This document shows positions 25,004 to 35,537 of a DNA stretch of 64,000 nt, one piece after another. The notes under the pieces were generated by a model that saw only the letters and a program-made list of their open reading frames with translations, did not search any database and was not told the DNA's origin. Source of the DNA: Flavobacterium sp. SUN046 (GTDB lineage: Bacteria; Bacteroidota; Bacteroidia; Flavobacteriales; Flavobacteriaceae); the NCBI RefSeq assembly GCF_028867965.1, contig NZ_JAPQNT010000003.1, forward strand, positions 245,732 to 309,731, given 5' to 3'. A program made the translations under genes and the position numbers. The first letter of the stretch is position 1. Every line of letters begins with the position of its first letter.

Positions 25004-26470
25004 TTAAATCTTCTTACGCATACGAGCCACAGGAATATCAAGTTGTTCTCTATATTTAGCAATGGTTCTACGTGCAATTGGATAACCTTTTTCTTTCAGA
25101 ATTTCAGCTAATTGGTCATCTGGTAATGGTTTGTTTTTATCTTCTTCACCAATTACGTCTTGCAATATTTTTTTGATTTCTAAGGTTGAAACATCTTCAC
25201 CTTGGTCATTTTTCATGGCTTCAGAGAAGAATTCTTTTATCAATTTTGTGCCATAAGGCGTATCAACATATTTGCTATTAGCAACGCGAGAAACTGTAGA
25301 AATATCCAGCCCAACCATATCGGCAATATCTTTCAAAATCATTGGTTTCATTGAAGTTTCTTCGCCATCAAGAAAATATTCTTCTTGAAAATGCATTATC
25401 GCATTCATCGTTACATAAAGTGTTTCTTGACGTTGTTTTATGGCATCAATAAACCATTTTGCTGAATCTAATTTTTGTTTGATAAACTGAACAGCATCTT
25501 TTTGTGAATTCGATTTATCACGAGAAACTTTATAGGTTTGCATCATTTCTTGGTAATCTTTCGACACATGAAGCGATGGCGCATTTCGTCCGTTTAAGGT
25601 TAATTCTAATTCACCATCATTAATTCTGATAGCAAAATCGGGAACAATATTTTCAGTAATTTTATTATTTCCAGTAAATGAACCGCCTGGCTTTGGATTT
25701 AATTTTTCTATTTCGTGAATGGCTTTCTTCAATTGATCTTGTGAAACACCATATTTTTGAAGTAATTTATCGTAATGTTTTTTGGTAAAAGCATCAAACT
25801 GATGTTCGATAATATCAATAGCCAAATCAACATATTCAGTTGGAGTTTTGTGTTTTAATTGCAACAACAAACATTCCTGCAAGTCACGCGCACCAACACC
25901 TGATGGTTCGAGTTCGTGAATAATATGCAACATTCGTTCTACATTTTTCTCATCAGTATAAATGCCTTGAGTGAATGCCATATCGTCAACAATATCTTGA
26001 ATAGTTCTTCGAATATAGCCCATATCATCAATGCTTCCTACAAGAAATTCAGCAATTTCTCTATCAGAATCACTTAATATAAACGTATTCAATTGATTGA
26101 TTAAATCCTGATGAAAACTCACATTCTGAACCAATGGCGACTCACGATCATCGTCATCATCGCTATAATTGCTGGTTTGAGTTTTATAATCGGGTGTTTC
26201 GTCGTTGCTTAAATATTCATCGATGTTAATGTCGTCAGCTTCAATATTATCGCTTCCTTCATAATCATCATATTCGTCATTGTTGTCGAATTCGTCTTTT
26301 TCAAAAACTTCTTCTTCATCTTTTCCAGATTCTAACGCTGGATTCTCATTCATTTCTTCTAACAAACGTTGCTCAAATGCAAGCGTAGGCAATTGAATCA
26401 ACTTCATCAACTGAATTTGTTGTGGAGATAATTTTTGAGATAATTTGAATTGTAAGTTTTGTTTTAACAT
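25004..26470 (-). CDS. rpoN: RNA polymerase sigma-54 factor
   Basis: This 488-residue sigma-54 has all three regions. The Gln/Leu-rich region I (LKQNLQFKLSQKLSPQQIQL) contacts enhancer-binding activators. The acidic region II is long here (about 50-110, rich in Asp and Glu). Region III comprises the core-binding domain, the helix-turn-helix (LKDIADMVGLDISTVSRVANSKYV) and the RpoN box ARRTIAKYREQL near the end. It recognises -24/-12 promoters. It lies just downstream of asnS on the same strand, separated by AT-rich repeats. Confidence 0.97.
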   Translation of the reverse strand: MLKQNLQFKLSQKLSPQQIQLMKLIQLPTLAFEQRLLEEMNENPALESGKDEEEVFEKDEFDNNDEYDDYEGSDNIEADDINIDEYLSNDETPDYKTQTSNYSDDDDDRESPLVQNVSFHQDLINQLNTFILSDSDREIAEFLVGSIDDMGYIRRTIQDIVDDMAFTQGIYTDEKNVERMLHIIHELEPSGVGARDLQECLLLQLKHKTPTEYVDLAIDIIEHQFDAFTKKHYDKLLQKYGVSQDQLKKAIHEIEKLNPKPGGSFTGNNKITENIVPDFAIRINDGELELTLNGRNAPSLHVSKDYQEMMQTYKVSRDKSNSQKDAVQFIKQKLDSAKWFIDAIKQRQETLYVTMNAIMHFQEEYFLDGEETSMKPMILKDIADMVGLDISTVSRVANSKYVDTPYGTKLIKEFFSEAMKNDQGEDVSTLEIKKILQDVIGEEDKNKPLPDDQLAEILKEKGYPIARRTIAKYREQLDIPVARMRKKI

Positions 26471-26473
26471 TCT

Positions 26474-26556
26474 TTATGGTTTAAAAGTTTATGGGTTTAA
26501 AAGTTTAAAAGCCTAGATAAACTAAACTTAAAAACTCTTAAACTTTTAACCTTTTT
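26474..26556. repeat. GTTTAAAAGTTTAAAAG-type intergenic repeats
   Basis: The gap between rpoN and asnS holds GGTTTAAAAGTTTATGGG, GTTTAAAAGTTTAAAAG and the inverted CTTAAACTTTTAACC. It is low-complexity and can form hairpins. Similar sequence occurs at 58141-58176. Confidence 0.5.
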
Positions 26557-27993
26557 TTAAAATTCTGCGTTTTGCGGTGTTCTAGGAAACGGAATTACAT
26601 CACGGATATTAGTCATTCCGGTTACAAACAACACCAATCTTTCAAATCCTAATCCGAAACCTGAGTGAACTGCCGAACCAAATCTACGAGTATCTAAATA
26701 CCACCAAAGTTCTTCTTCGTCAATTCCTAACGCTTTCATTTTTTCTACTAAAACGTCGTAACGTTCTTCTCTTTGCGAACCACCAACGATTTCTCCAATG
26801 CCTGGAAAAAGAATATCCATGGCACGAACCGTTTTTCCGTCTTCGTTCAAACGCATGTAAAATGCTTTTATGTTTGCCGGATAATCAAACAAAATTACCG
26901 GACATTTAAAATGTTTTTCAACTAAATAACGTTCGTGTTCAGATTGTAAATCGGCACCCCATTCGTTGATAATATAATTGAATTTTTTCTTTTTATTTGG
27001 AGTAGAATCTCGTAAAATATCAATAGCTTCGGTGTATGAAACGCGTTTGAAATTGTTTTCTAAAACGAAATTTAATTTTTCTAACAAAGCCATTTCGCTA
27101 CGTTCTGCTTGTGGTTTTGATTTTTCTTCTTCTAATAAACGAGTTTCTAGAAACTTTAAATCGTCTTGGCATTTATCCATTGTGTATTTGATTACATATT
27201 GGATAAAATCTTCTGCCAAATCCATATTATCGTTCAAATCATTAAACGCAACTTCGGGTTCAATCATCCAAAATTCAGCTAAATGGCGTGAAGTATTTGA
27301 ATTTTCAGCACGAAATGTTGGTCCGAATGTATAAATCTGACCCAAAGCCATTGCAAAAGTCTCGCCTTCTAATTGTCCAGAAACGGTAAGATTAGTTTCT
27401 TTTCCGAAGAAATCTTCTTTATAATTTACTTTTCCGTCTTCGGTTCTTGGTGTGTTGTCAAATGGCAATGCTGTAACTTTAAACATTTCTCCAGCACCTT
27501 CAGCATCTGAACCAGTAATAATAGGCGTATTTACATATACAAAACCTTTTTCTTGAAAATAGCTATGAACGGCAAAAGATAAAACCGAGCGAACTCTCAT
27601 AATTGCACCAAAAAGATTCGTTCTTGGGCGTAAATGTGCATTTTCGCGCAAGAAATCTAAACTTGGCTTGTTCTTTGGTTGTATTGGAAATTTCTCAGCA
27701 TCAGAATCACCTAAAATTTCTAATTTTGAAACCTGAATTTCATATTTCTGTCCAGCGCCTTGACTTTCTATTAAAGCTCCAGTAACTGATATTGCTGCTC
27801 CAGTTGTAATTCTTTTTAAAGTTTCATCAGGCGTGTTTTCAAAATCTACAACACATTGAATTGTATTAATTGTAGATCCATCGCTTAATGCAATAAATTG
27901 ATTGTTTCTAAAAGTTCTTACCCAACCTTTGGCATTTATCTCTGAAATAGTTGTTGTGCTGTTCAGTAATTCTTTAACTTTTGTATGTTTCAT
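26557..27993 (-). CDS. asnS: Asparaginyl-tRNA synthetase
   Basis: This 478-residue class II aminoacyl-tRNA synthetase charges tRNA-Asn. An N-terminal OB-fold anticodon-binding domain (about 15-100, [18 protein letters not shown]) precedes the catalytic core. [11 protein letters not shown], the motif 2 region [21 protein letters not shown] in two adjoining parts, and motif 3 [16 protein letters not shown] with [12 protein letters not shown] are clear. The terminal PRTPQNAEF is typical of AsnRS. A gene for rpoN follows downstream. Confidence 0.97.
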   Translation of the reverse strand: MKHTKVKELLNSTTTISEINAKGWVRTFRNNQFIALSDGSTINTIQCVVDFENTPDETLKRITTGAAISVTGALIESQGAGQKYEIQVSKLEILGDSDAEKFPIQPKNKPSLDFLRENAHLRPRTNLFGAIMRVRSVLSFAVHSYFQEKGFVYVNTPIITGSDAEGAGEMFKVTALPFDNTPRTEDGKVNYKEDFFGKETNLTVSGQLEGETFAMALGQIYTFGPTFRAENSNTSRHLAEFWMIEPEVAFNDLNDNMDLAEDFIQYVIKYTMDKCQDDLKFLETRLLEEEKSKPQAERSEMALLEKLNFVLENNFKRVSYTEAIDILRDSTPNKKKKFNYIINEWGADLQSEHERYLVEKHFKCPVILFDYPANIKAFYMRLNEDGKTVRAMDILFPGIGEIVGGSQREERYDVLVEKMKALGIDEEELWWYLDTRRFGSAVHSGFGLGFERLVLFVTGMTNIRDVIPFPRTPQNAEF

Positions 27994-28056
27994 TTTAAAT
28001 AGTAGATATTAGATTTTAAATATTAGATATTTATCTAATTGAAATGTAAATTATTT

Positions 28057-30486
28057 TTATTTTTTTTCAGTTTCTATAACTTCATCTTCATCGTCTTCTT
28101 CAACTTGTGAGCGCAGTATTTTTAAAGTTGGCTCATCAATTACATCACCTTTTCCGCTCCATTTTTCAACCGTTAGTACTAATGCTGGTAAAACTAATAA
28201 ATTGGCAAACATTGCAAAAGTAAGTGTTACCGAAATTAATCCGCCAAGTGCAATTGTTCCGCTAAAACTTGATAGTGTAAAGATAGCAAATCCAAAGATT
28301 AAAACGATAGAAGTATAAAAAGTACTTACGCCAGTTTCATGTAAGGCACTAACCACCGATTTTTTAATTTTTCCGTGATTATGAATTAAATCATGACGGT
28401 ATTTAGCCATAAATTGGATGGCATTATCTACCGATATTCCGAAAGCAATGCTAAAAACCAAAATGGTAGATGGTTTTAACGGAATTCCGAAATATCCCAT
28501 TAAGCTAGAAGTAATGCATAAGGGTAAAATATTGGTAACAATAGAGGCAAATATCATTTTTACAGAACGAAACATATAAGCCATTAACCCAGCGATTAAT
28601 AAGATTGCAAAAATTAATGATTCAATTAGATTGTCAACTAAATAAGTTGTTCCTTTTTGAAAAACCAATGCTTTACCAGTTAGTTTTACTTCAAATCGAT
28701 CACTCGGAAACACTTGATTAATTCTTTTGTGTAATCGAGCTTCAACTTTTGCCATTTCTTTAGTTCCAATATCTTTCATGAAAGTTGTGATTCTGGCATA
28801 TTGACCGGTTGCATCTACATAACTTTTCATTAAATTTTCTTTGGAATTCTTGGTAGCATTTTTTGCATATCCAAGAATGAAAGTTTGCTCTTGTGAAGTT
28901 GGCAATTGGTAATATTCGGGATTTCCGTTATAGTAAGCTTGTTTAGAATATTTTACCAAATTGACTATAGAAACTGGTTTTGATAATTCAGGCATACTAT
29001 CAATAGTTTGCTGTAATTCTTCCATTTTTCTTATGGTCGACGATTTCATAACACCTTTTTTGCGCTTGGTATTAATCATAATTTCCAATGGCTGTACGCC
29101 ATTAAATTCTTTTTCGAAAAATAAAATGTCTTTAAAAAACGAAGCGCTTTTGGGCATTTCGCCAATTAAACTTCCAGAAACTTTCATTTGTGAAACTCCA
29201 ATAACACTAAAAATTAGAAGTAAACCATAAATAATATAAATAGTTTTTCGTTTGTATCGAACCACATTTTCAACCCAATCTAAAAGTGAAGAAAGATACG
29301 TTTTTGACAAATGTTTAAGATGCTTTTCTTTTGGCATAGCCATAAAACTGTAAACAATTGGAACGACGACAAGTGTAAGCAAATACACAATAATTACATT
29401 TATAGAAGTTATTAATCCAAATTCATAAAGTAAATCGTTACCTGTAATCATGAAGGTTGCAAAACCAATTGCAGTTGTCATGTTGGTCATTAATGTTGAA
29501 ACTCCAATTTTAGAAATAACACGTTGCAAAGCCTTAGCTTGATTGTTGTGATTTTTTATTTCTTGTTGGTATTTATTAATTAGGAAAATGCAATTTGTAA
29601 TTCCGATAACAATGATTAATGGCGGAATAATTGCAGTTAAAATAGTGATTTTGTAGTGAAATAAACCAAGTGTTCCAAACGACCACATAACTCCGAAAAT
29701 CAAAATACAGATAGAAATAAAAGTGGCTCTAAACGAACGGAAAAACAAGAAGAAAATTAATGAAGTAATGAATAAAGCCGCGCCGATGAAAAGACCAATT
29801 TCACCTTTCATGTTTTCGGTGTTTATGGTTCTAATATATGGCATTCCTGAAACTTTTAGGTCAATTCCAGTTGCTTTTTCAAATTTAGTTACTTCGGGAA
29901 CTAGTACTTTTAATATGAATTGTTTTCTAATTGGTGAGTTAACTACTTTCTTATTAATGTAAATTGCACCGCGAATACTTCCCGATTTTTTATTAAAAAG
30001 TAAACCTTCATAAAAAGGCAAATCATTAAAAAGCTGTTTTCTGATGTTTGATAAATAGGATTGATTACCTGTTTGTTTTTGGTCAATTAACGGAACCAAT
30101 TCAAACTTTTCATTAATAGTATCTTTTTGTAATTTTTTCAAATCATTTACTGCAACTATCAATTCAACTTCTTTTTGTTTTTTTAAAGTTGACATTAATT
30201 CATTCCAAGCAGCATAAGCTTTTGGAGTAAAAAACTTGGTGTCTTTTACACCAATAACTACTAGATTTCCTTCTTCGCCAAAGGTATTTAAAAATTGGGT
30301 ATAGTCTTTATTGGCTGGATGATCTTTTGGTAGTAAATTAGCTTCATTATAGGTCATTCCAACATTTCGCCATTGAAATGCAAGAAAAACAGTAAGTAAA
30401 AATATAATAACTAAAATTGTAATTCTATTTCGAAGCACAATTCCTGCAACTATCTCCCAAAAACCAGCAGTTAATTTTTTTTTCAT
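28057..30486 (-). CDS. RND/MMPL-family exporter
   Basis: This 809-residue inner-membrane protein is made of two similar halves. Each half has one helix, a large periplasmic domain and five further helices (IGLFIGAALFITSLIFFLFF onward in the first half, LIFAILLIAGLMAYMF onward in the second). AFGISVDNAIQFMAKYRHDL in the second half is the conserved RND/MMPL helix-4 segment. Homologues move lipids, hopanoids or sterol-like molecules; the substrate here is unknown. The C-terminus is very acidic (EEDDEDEVIETEKK). Its own promoter lies at 30506-30533. Confidence 0.85.
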   Translation of the reverse strand: MKKKLTAGFWEIVAGIVLRNRITILVIIFLLTVFLAFQWRNVGMTYNEANLLPKDHPANKDYTQFLNTFGEEGNLVVIGVKDTKFFTPKAYAAWNELMSTLKKQKEVELIVAVNDLKKLQKDTINEKFELVPLIDQKQTGNQSYLSNIRKQLFNDLPFYEGLLFNKKSGSIRGAIYINKKVVNSPIRKQFILKVLVPEVTKFEKATGIDLKVSGMPYIRTINTENMKGEIGLFIGAALFITSLIFFLFFRSFRATFISICILIFGVMWSFGTLGLFHYKITILTAIIPPLIIVIGITNCIFLINKYQQEIKNHNNQAKALQRVISKIGVSTLMTNMTTAIGFATFMITGNDLLYEFGLITSINVIIVYLLTLVVVPIVYSFMAMPKEKHLKHLSKTYLSSLLDWVENVVRYKRKTIYIIYGLLLIFSVIGVSQMKVSGSLIGEMPKSASFFKDILFFEKEFNGVQPLEIMINTKRKKGVMKSSTIRKMEELQQTIDSMPELSKPVSIVNLVKYSKQAYYNGNPEYYQLPTSQEQTFILGYAKNATKNSKENLMKSYVDATGQYARITTFMKDIGTKEMAKVEARLHKRINQVFPSDRFEVKLTGKALVFQKGTTYLVDNLIESLIFAILLIAGLMAYMFRSVKMIFASIVTNILPLCITSSLMGYFGIPLKPSTILVFSIAFGISVDNAIQFMAKYRHDLIHNHGKIKKSVVSALHETGVSTFYTSIVLIFGFAIFTLSSFSGTIALGGLISVTLTFAMFANLLVLPALVLTVEKWSGKGDVIDEPTLKILRSQVEEDDEDEVIETEKK

Positions 30487-30505
30487 TGTAAAATTAAAAC
30501 GAGTG

Positions 30506-30533
30506 CAAAGGTAATGAAAACCTATTAAATCAA
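30506..30533 (-). promoter_or_regulatory. Promoter of the RND/MMPL gene
   Basis: On the minus strand TTG is followed after 17 bases by TACCTTTG, matching the -33/-7 pattern TTG and TAnnTTTG, about 20 bases before the start codon. Confidence 0.65.
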
Positions 30534-30673
30534 AAGCACTTAGCGAAATCTTTTGCGTATAATTTTAGCTAAACATTTAAGTATAAAAATAATATTAAAT
30601 TTAAGATGATTTGATAAATTATGATTAAGTTTTTACCATATTTGTAATGCTAAAAAATAGCGTTAAAATAAGT

Positions 30674-32950
30674 ATGAAAAACTACAAAAATGCTTTATTC
30701 TATATAAGCGTAACTGGCGGATTCACGGCACTTATTTTCTGGATTTTATCCAAAGGTAAGGTCTTAGAGAGCGGAAGAAATATTGTCACTAAAACTTCTA
30801 CCGATAGTTTATTTAGTCAGTTTTCAAGTGCTTTATTTCATAATTTGCAACATCCATTAGCAATTTTATTACTTCAAATAATAACGATAATAATTGTCGC
30901 TCGTTTTTTTGGATGGATTTTTAGAAAAATTGGTCAACCATCGGTAATTGGTGAAATTATTGCTGGAATTTTTCTCGGGCCATCGGTTGTAGGAATGTAT
31001 TTTCCGGAATATTCTGCACTACTTTTTCCTGTTGAATCACTTGGAAATCTTCAGTTTTTAAGTCAAATTGGGTTGATACTTTTTATGTTTGTAATTGGTA
31101 TGGAACTTGATTTAAAAGTTCTAAAAAATAAGGCTAATGATGCTGTTGTTATTAGTCATGCAAGTATTGTAATTCCGTTTGCACTTGGAATTGGATTATC
31201 TTATTTTATATATCAAGACACTACATTTACTCCTAAAGGCGTAGATTTTTTGTCTTTTAGTTTATTTATGGGAATTGCAATGAGCATTACTGCATTTCCG
31301 GTTTTAGCCAGAATTGTTCAAGAACGAGGAATTCATAAAACCAAACTCGGAACAATAGTTATTACTTGTGCTGCCGCAGATGACATTACAGCTTGGTGTA
31401 TTCTTGCTGCCGTAATTGCAATTGTAAAAGCAGGAACTTTCGCTAGTTCTATGTACATAATTCTATTGGCAGTTTTGTATGTATTGATGATGCTTTTTGT
31501 TGTAAAACCATTTCTTAAAAAAATTGGAGATTTATATGCAACAAGAGAAAATTTAAGTAAACCAGTTGTAGCAATTTTTTTATTAACCTTGATAATTTCG
31601 TCTTATTTGACAGAAGTTATAGGTATTCACGCTCTTTTTGGCGCATTTATGACAGGTGCAATTATGCCAGATGTAACTAAAATTAGAAACATAATTATAG
31701 AAAAAGTTGAAGATGTTGCACTGATTTTATTACTGCCTTTATTTTTTGTTTTTACTGGTTTACGCACCCAAATTGGATTGATTAACGATCTTTATTTGTG
31801 GCAAATTACAGGTTTGATTATTCTAGTTGCAGTCGTTGGGAAATTCTTTGGAAGTGCGCTTGCAGCCAAGTTTGTTGGTCAAAATTGGCGTGATAGTCTA
31901 ACCATTGGCGCGTTGATGAATACACGTGGATTAATGGAATTAATTGTCCTAAATATTGGTTATGATTTAGGTGTACTTTCTACCGAAATCTTTACAATGA
32001 TGGTAATTATGGCTTTGGTAACTACCTTTATGACTGGTCCAGCCATAGATTTAATCAACTATATTTTTAATCGAAAAGATGTAATTATTCCAATTGATAT
32101 TATTAATAATAGTAAATTTAAAATTCTAATTTCTTTTGGAAATAATGAAAAAGGAAAGTCACTTTTAAGATTAGCCAATAGTTTTGTAAAAAAACAAAAA
32201 GAGAATTCTAATGTTACAGCATTGCATTTATCGCTTAGTGATGAAGTGCATTCGTATAATTTAGAAGATTATGAAAAAGAAACTTTTGAACCTATTTTAG
32301 ACGAATCTAAAGTATTAAATCAAGAAATAACTACAATTTTCAAAGCAACAATTGATATAGAAAACGATATTGCTGATATTGCTTCTCGAGGCGATTTTGA
32401 CTTGGTTTTGGTTGGTTTAGGAAAATCAATTTTTGAAGGTTCATTACTCGGAAAAGTACTCGGATTTACTACAAGAATTATAAATCCGGATCGACTTTTA
32501 GACAAATTTACAGGTAAAGAAGGATTGTTTCAAAATTCGCCATTTGACGATAGAACCCGATTAATTATTTCAAAAAGTAAAAAACCACTCGGAATTTTAA
32601 TTGATAAAGAGTTGACTGAAGTTGATGAAGTTTTTATTCCTATTTTTAGTATGGACGACGCTTTTTTAATTGATTATGCCCAAAAATTAATTTACAATAA
32701 TGGTTCTAAAATAACAATTTTGGAAATCAATAATCAAGTAAAAAATAATTTTGTAATAGATAATGCAGTAAAGTCATTAAATGAAAGTTATCCTGAAAAT
32801 ATTGCTTTAATAAATGAAAGCGAAATGAAAGCTGCCTTTTTAGCCAAACAAGATTTAATGATTATTTCACTTGAAAGTTGGAAAAAACTCGTTGACGATC
32901 AAAGCGTTTGGTTGAGTACAGTTCCATCGGTTTTGATTATTAAGCCGTAA
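30674..32950 (+). CDS. CPA2-family cation/proton antiporter
   Basis: This 758-residue protein combines an N-terminal membrane domain of about 12 helices (residues about 1-450), of the KefB/Na+-H+ exchanger type, with a cytoplasmic part carrying USP-like domains (FKILISFGNNEKGKSLLRLAN onward). QPSVIGEIIAGIFLGPSVVG is the CPA2 signature, and ITCAAADDITAWC contains the acidic pair of the ion pathway. The ATG at 30674 (MKNYKNALFY) is preferred to the one at 30647, because a -7-like CATATTTG lies at 30637-30644, so transcription would begin near or after the earlier ATG. The ion is unknown. The stop directly abuts the convergent DUF5686 gene. Confidence 0.88.
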   Translation: MKNYKNALFYISVTGGFTALIFWILSKGKVLESGRNIVTKTSTDSLFSQFSSALFHNLQHPLAILLLQIITIIIVARFFGWIFRKIGQPSVIGEIIAGIFLGPSVVGMYFPEYSALLFPVESLGNLQFLSQIGLILFMFVIGMELDLKVLKNKANDAVVISHASIVIPFALGIGLSYFIYQDTTFTPKGVDFLSFSLFMGIAMSITAFPVLARIVQERGIHKTKLGTIVITCAAADDITAWCILAAVIAIVKAGTFASSMYIILLAVLYVLMMLFVVKPFLKKIGDLYATRENLSKPVVAIFLLTLIISSYLTEVIGIHALFGAFMTGAIMPDVTKIRNIIIEKVEDVALILLLPLFFVFTGLRTQIGLINDLYLWQITGLIILVAVVGKFFGSALAAKFVGQNWRDSLTIGALMNTRGLMELIVLNIGYDLGVLSTEIFTMMVIMALVTTFMTGPAIDLINYIFNRKDVIIPIDIINNSKFKILISFGNNEKGKSLLRLANSFVKKQKENSNVTALHLSLSDEVHSYNLEDYEKETFEPILDESKVLNQEITTIFKATIDIENDIADIASRGDFDLVLVGLGKSIFEGSLLGKVLGFTTRIINPDRLLDKFTGKEGLFQNSPFDDRTRLIISKSKKPLGILIDKELTEVDEVFIPIFSMDDAFLIDYAQKLIYNNGSKITILEINNQVKNNFVIDNAVKSLNESYPENIALINESEMKAAFLAKQDLMIISLESWKKLVDDQSVWLSTVPSVLIIKP

Positions 32951-35431
32951 TTAAAATCCCAAATCTAAAACATAACTCAATTTTAGCGCAAAGTTGTCAT
33001 CAAATTTCGGTAATGCATTTGGACCATATCTCACAAAAAATGTCAATCCAAATCCTTTAAAAATTTGATTAGCTTCGACACCACTTTCAAAGAAGCCTCT
33101 GTCTAATGTTTTGTATTGCAGTCCAATATGCTGCTCTGGTTTGTCCATTGTGCCCCAAGCCATTCGTGTTACTACAGAAATTAATGGTTTTATTTTGTAA
33201 GCCAATTTTACTTTATTAAACGTATGTTTTACATGAAATGACACATATTTGCTTGAGAAAAATTCATTAAAAAACATAGTTTCAAAACTGTTTTTACCTG
33301 CAAATGTTATTCTTTTAAATAAACTTTCTCTATTCAAATTATTTGGTGCAATACTGTACAAATGGGTTAACGGAATAGCACCAAATGCAAATCCGCTTTG
33401 TAAAATGAAAGAGGTGTTTTGTCCAGATAAATAAGGAATTTCATGGGTTATTTTAAAATCTATTTTGGTGAAATCAAAATCACTACCAATTACATTAGCA
33501 AAGGATTTAGTCAATTGTAATGAAAATTTTGGAAAACGTTTTTCAATTTCAAGTCTTCCAGATGGCGTTTGCATATAACCACTGAACGGTTTCCATTCTA
33601 TCGCAAATTGAGCTGTTGCTAGATTAAAATTAGAATAATAATTGTCTTTAGTATAAAAATTATAATTAAAAAGCGGTTGTACTTCATTTCTTGAAAGCCC
33701 AAAATAAATATCGGTTTTAGGAATGTATTTGGTTTCTATAAAAAACGAAGCCATCTTGTTACTATAAAATGTAGAAATATTTATTGGTCTTGGATCATAA
33801 ATTTTAAATCGTTTGGCTTGAGTAGCAAATTGAATTTGACCAATTTCATACAAATCATAAGAGTAAGATGCGCTCAACCATGTATTGGTTTCCTTGTTTA
33901 ACAAATAAGATGGCGTGATGCCATATTTTAATTTATCGTCTTTAAGACCGTAGCCAACAAAGCCGCTAATTTTATATTTTTCTGATAATTTATTATTGGT
34001 AACACCACCAATTCCTAATCTAAAGCCTTCATAATTATTATATTTTACTATCGATTTTAAATCTAAATCAACAAATCCGATGGGTAAATAACCATTAAAT
34101 ATTTTCTTTCCTAAAAATATTTTTTGTTCAATATTTTCGGCTATTGATAAACTGTCCAAATTAGTGTATGTCGGAATTTTTCGTACGTCTAAAGTATCTT
34201 TTTTAATGCTTTTCCAGTAGGAATCAGGTTTTGTCATGCTATTTTCGGGCACATTAATTTTTATACTTGGAGTTTTAAAAGAAACAAGCTGGTTTATTTT
34301 AATATCATAAGGCGTTGATTCTAACTTAAGATAAACTCTATCAGATGCATCTTTTTGCAATTCTTCCAAACTAGAATTGAACTTGATTGTACCGCCAAGA
34401 ATTTTCAAATCTTCACTATTATTTCCTTTTACAACTACAAATTTTCTTTTCTCGGGAAACCATATTTTGTGGTCTTTTCTGTAATTGAAAGTATATGTTG
34501 CATTGATATTTATAATTCCGTAAATTCTATAAAATGCTTTAGCAATTGCAAAATTTTCTGCATCTACAAATAACAATCCACGTAACTTATTTGAATTCAA
34601 TTTTTTAGGTTGAAAATATATTCGGTAAACTGTTCGTTCTTGAATTTTTACGGTATCAATGATTTTGAAAACAAACATTTTTCTACCATAATTTGAAATC
34701 GGATTTTGAATAGGAATTTCCAAAATTTCCAACTGATTTTCATACAATGAGTAGGAAACCAAATTCAAACCTAAATATTCATACAAAGGTTTTTTAAAGC
34801 CAGCCATTCTAGAAGCAAGTATCGTTTCTTTAGTGCCATCATTATTGTGCTGAATAAGATTTACTTTCTCAGTTTGATAAATGTGTTGTTTTTCAACTAG
34901 TTTTTTAAATTTATAATTTATCGAATCTAATGTAATTTTTCGTTTTCCAAAAAGTGATTTCTTATAAATAGTATCAATTTTTCCAGAAATAGAATCTGGA
35001 TTTGCAGACACAAGCAAATGCTCATAGTTTTTGTACTCAAATGTATTTAATGCTTTTTCAGGCTGGTTTAATGGTTTATTTTCAATAACTTTTTTAATAA
35101 TTAAATTCACCTGATTTTCTGAATAAATCTCTTGATTTTTCAATGAATTATTGGTAATCATTTTTATTAAAAGAAATTTGGCGCCAACAGTTTGATAATA
35201 AGTTTTGTCGAAATATCCTTTGTAAGAGAACACTATTGGTTTATTATCTTCTTTAAGTTCTATTGAAAATTTTCCTTCCCAATCGGAAGTAATTGTTTTA
35301 TTATTATAATTTATTTTTGCGAAAGCAATTGGGACAGTCGAATCAAAATCAATAACTTGACCTTTCATTATTTTTTGAGAAAACGAAGAATTGCAGCAGA
35401 CTATAAGTAAGAATATCCAAAAATTTCTCAT
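32951..35431 (-). CDS. DUF5686 outer-membrane protein with carboxypeptidase-regulatory domain
   Basis: This 826-residue protein begins at MRNFWIFLLI (the ATG at 35431), with a signal peptide ending in NSSFSQ. An N-terminal carboxypeptidase-like regulatory beta-sandwich (KGQVIDFDSTVPIAFAKI to about residue 85) is followed by a long region rich in beta strands, ending in a barrel (HIGLQYKTLDRGFFESG, LKLSYVLDLGF). This is the layout of the flavobacterial DUF5686 family. It is probably an outer-membrane barrel of unknown substrate. It lacks a TonB-dependent plug domain. The gene abuts the antiporter gene convergently. Confidence 0.75.
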   Translation of the reverse strand: MRNFWIFLLIVCCNSSFSQKIMKGQVIDFDSTVPIAFAKINYNNKTITSDWEGKFSIELKEDNKPIVFSYKGYFDKTYYQTVGAKFLLIKMITNNSLKNQEIYSENQVNLIIKKVIENKPLNQPEKALNTFEYKNYEHLLVSANPDSISGKIDTIYKKSLFGKRKITLDSINYKFKKLVEKQHIYQTEKVNLIQHNNDGTKETILASRMAGFKKPLYEYLGLNLVSYSLYENQLEILEIPIQNPISNYGRKMFVFKIIDTVKIQERTVYRIYFQPKKLNSNKLRGLLFVDAENFAIAKAFYRIYGIININATYTFNYRKDHKIWFPEKRKFVVVKGNNSEDLKILGGTIKFNSSLEELQKDASDRVYLKLESTPYDIKINQLVSFKTPSIKINVPENSMTKPDSYWKSIKKDTLDVRKIPTYTNLDSLSIAENIEQKIFLGKKIFNGYLPIGFVDLDLKSIVKYNNYEGFRLGIGGVTNNKLSEKYKISGFVGYGLKDDKLKYGITPSYLLNKETNTWLSASYSYDLYEIGQIQFATQAKRFKIYDPRPINISTFYSNKMASFFIETKYIPKTDIYFGLSRNEVQPLFNYNFYTKDNYYSNFNLATAQFAIEWKPFSGYMQTPSGRLEIEKRFPKFSLQLTKSFANVIGSDFDFTKIDFKITHEIPYLSGQNTSFILQSGFAFGAIPLTHLYSIAPNNLNRESLFKRITFAGKNSFETMFFNEFFSSKYVSFHVKHTFNKVKLAYKIKPLISVVTRMAWGTMDKPEQHIGLQYKTLDRGFFESGVEANQIFKGFGLTFFVRYGPNALPKFDDNFALKLSYVLDLGF

Positions 35432-35466
35432 CAATTTTTTTAGTTTAATTCGAATAAAGAATTAGG

Positions 35467-35474
35467 CAAAAGTA
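35467..35474 (-). promoter_or_regulatory. -7 box of the DUF5686 gene
   Basis: TACTTTTG on the minus strand, 35 bases before the start codon, fits TAnnTTTG. Confidence 0.5.
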
Positions 35475-35482
35475 GGAATAAA

Positions 35483-35516
35483 AAAATCCGACTTGATACA
35501 TATCGAGACGGATTTT
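35483..35516 (-). terminator. Terminator after pyrH-frr
   Basis: The arms AAAATCCG and CGGATTTT, with additional inner pairing CTTGAT/ATCGAG, are followed by a T run on the minus strand, 20 bases after the frr stop. Confidence 0.75.
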
Positions 35517-35537
35517 AATATAGATTTAACGTTAAAC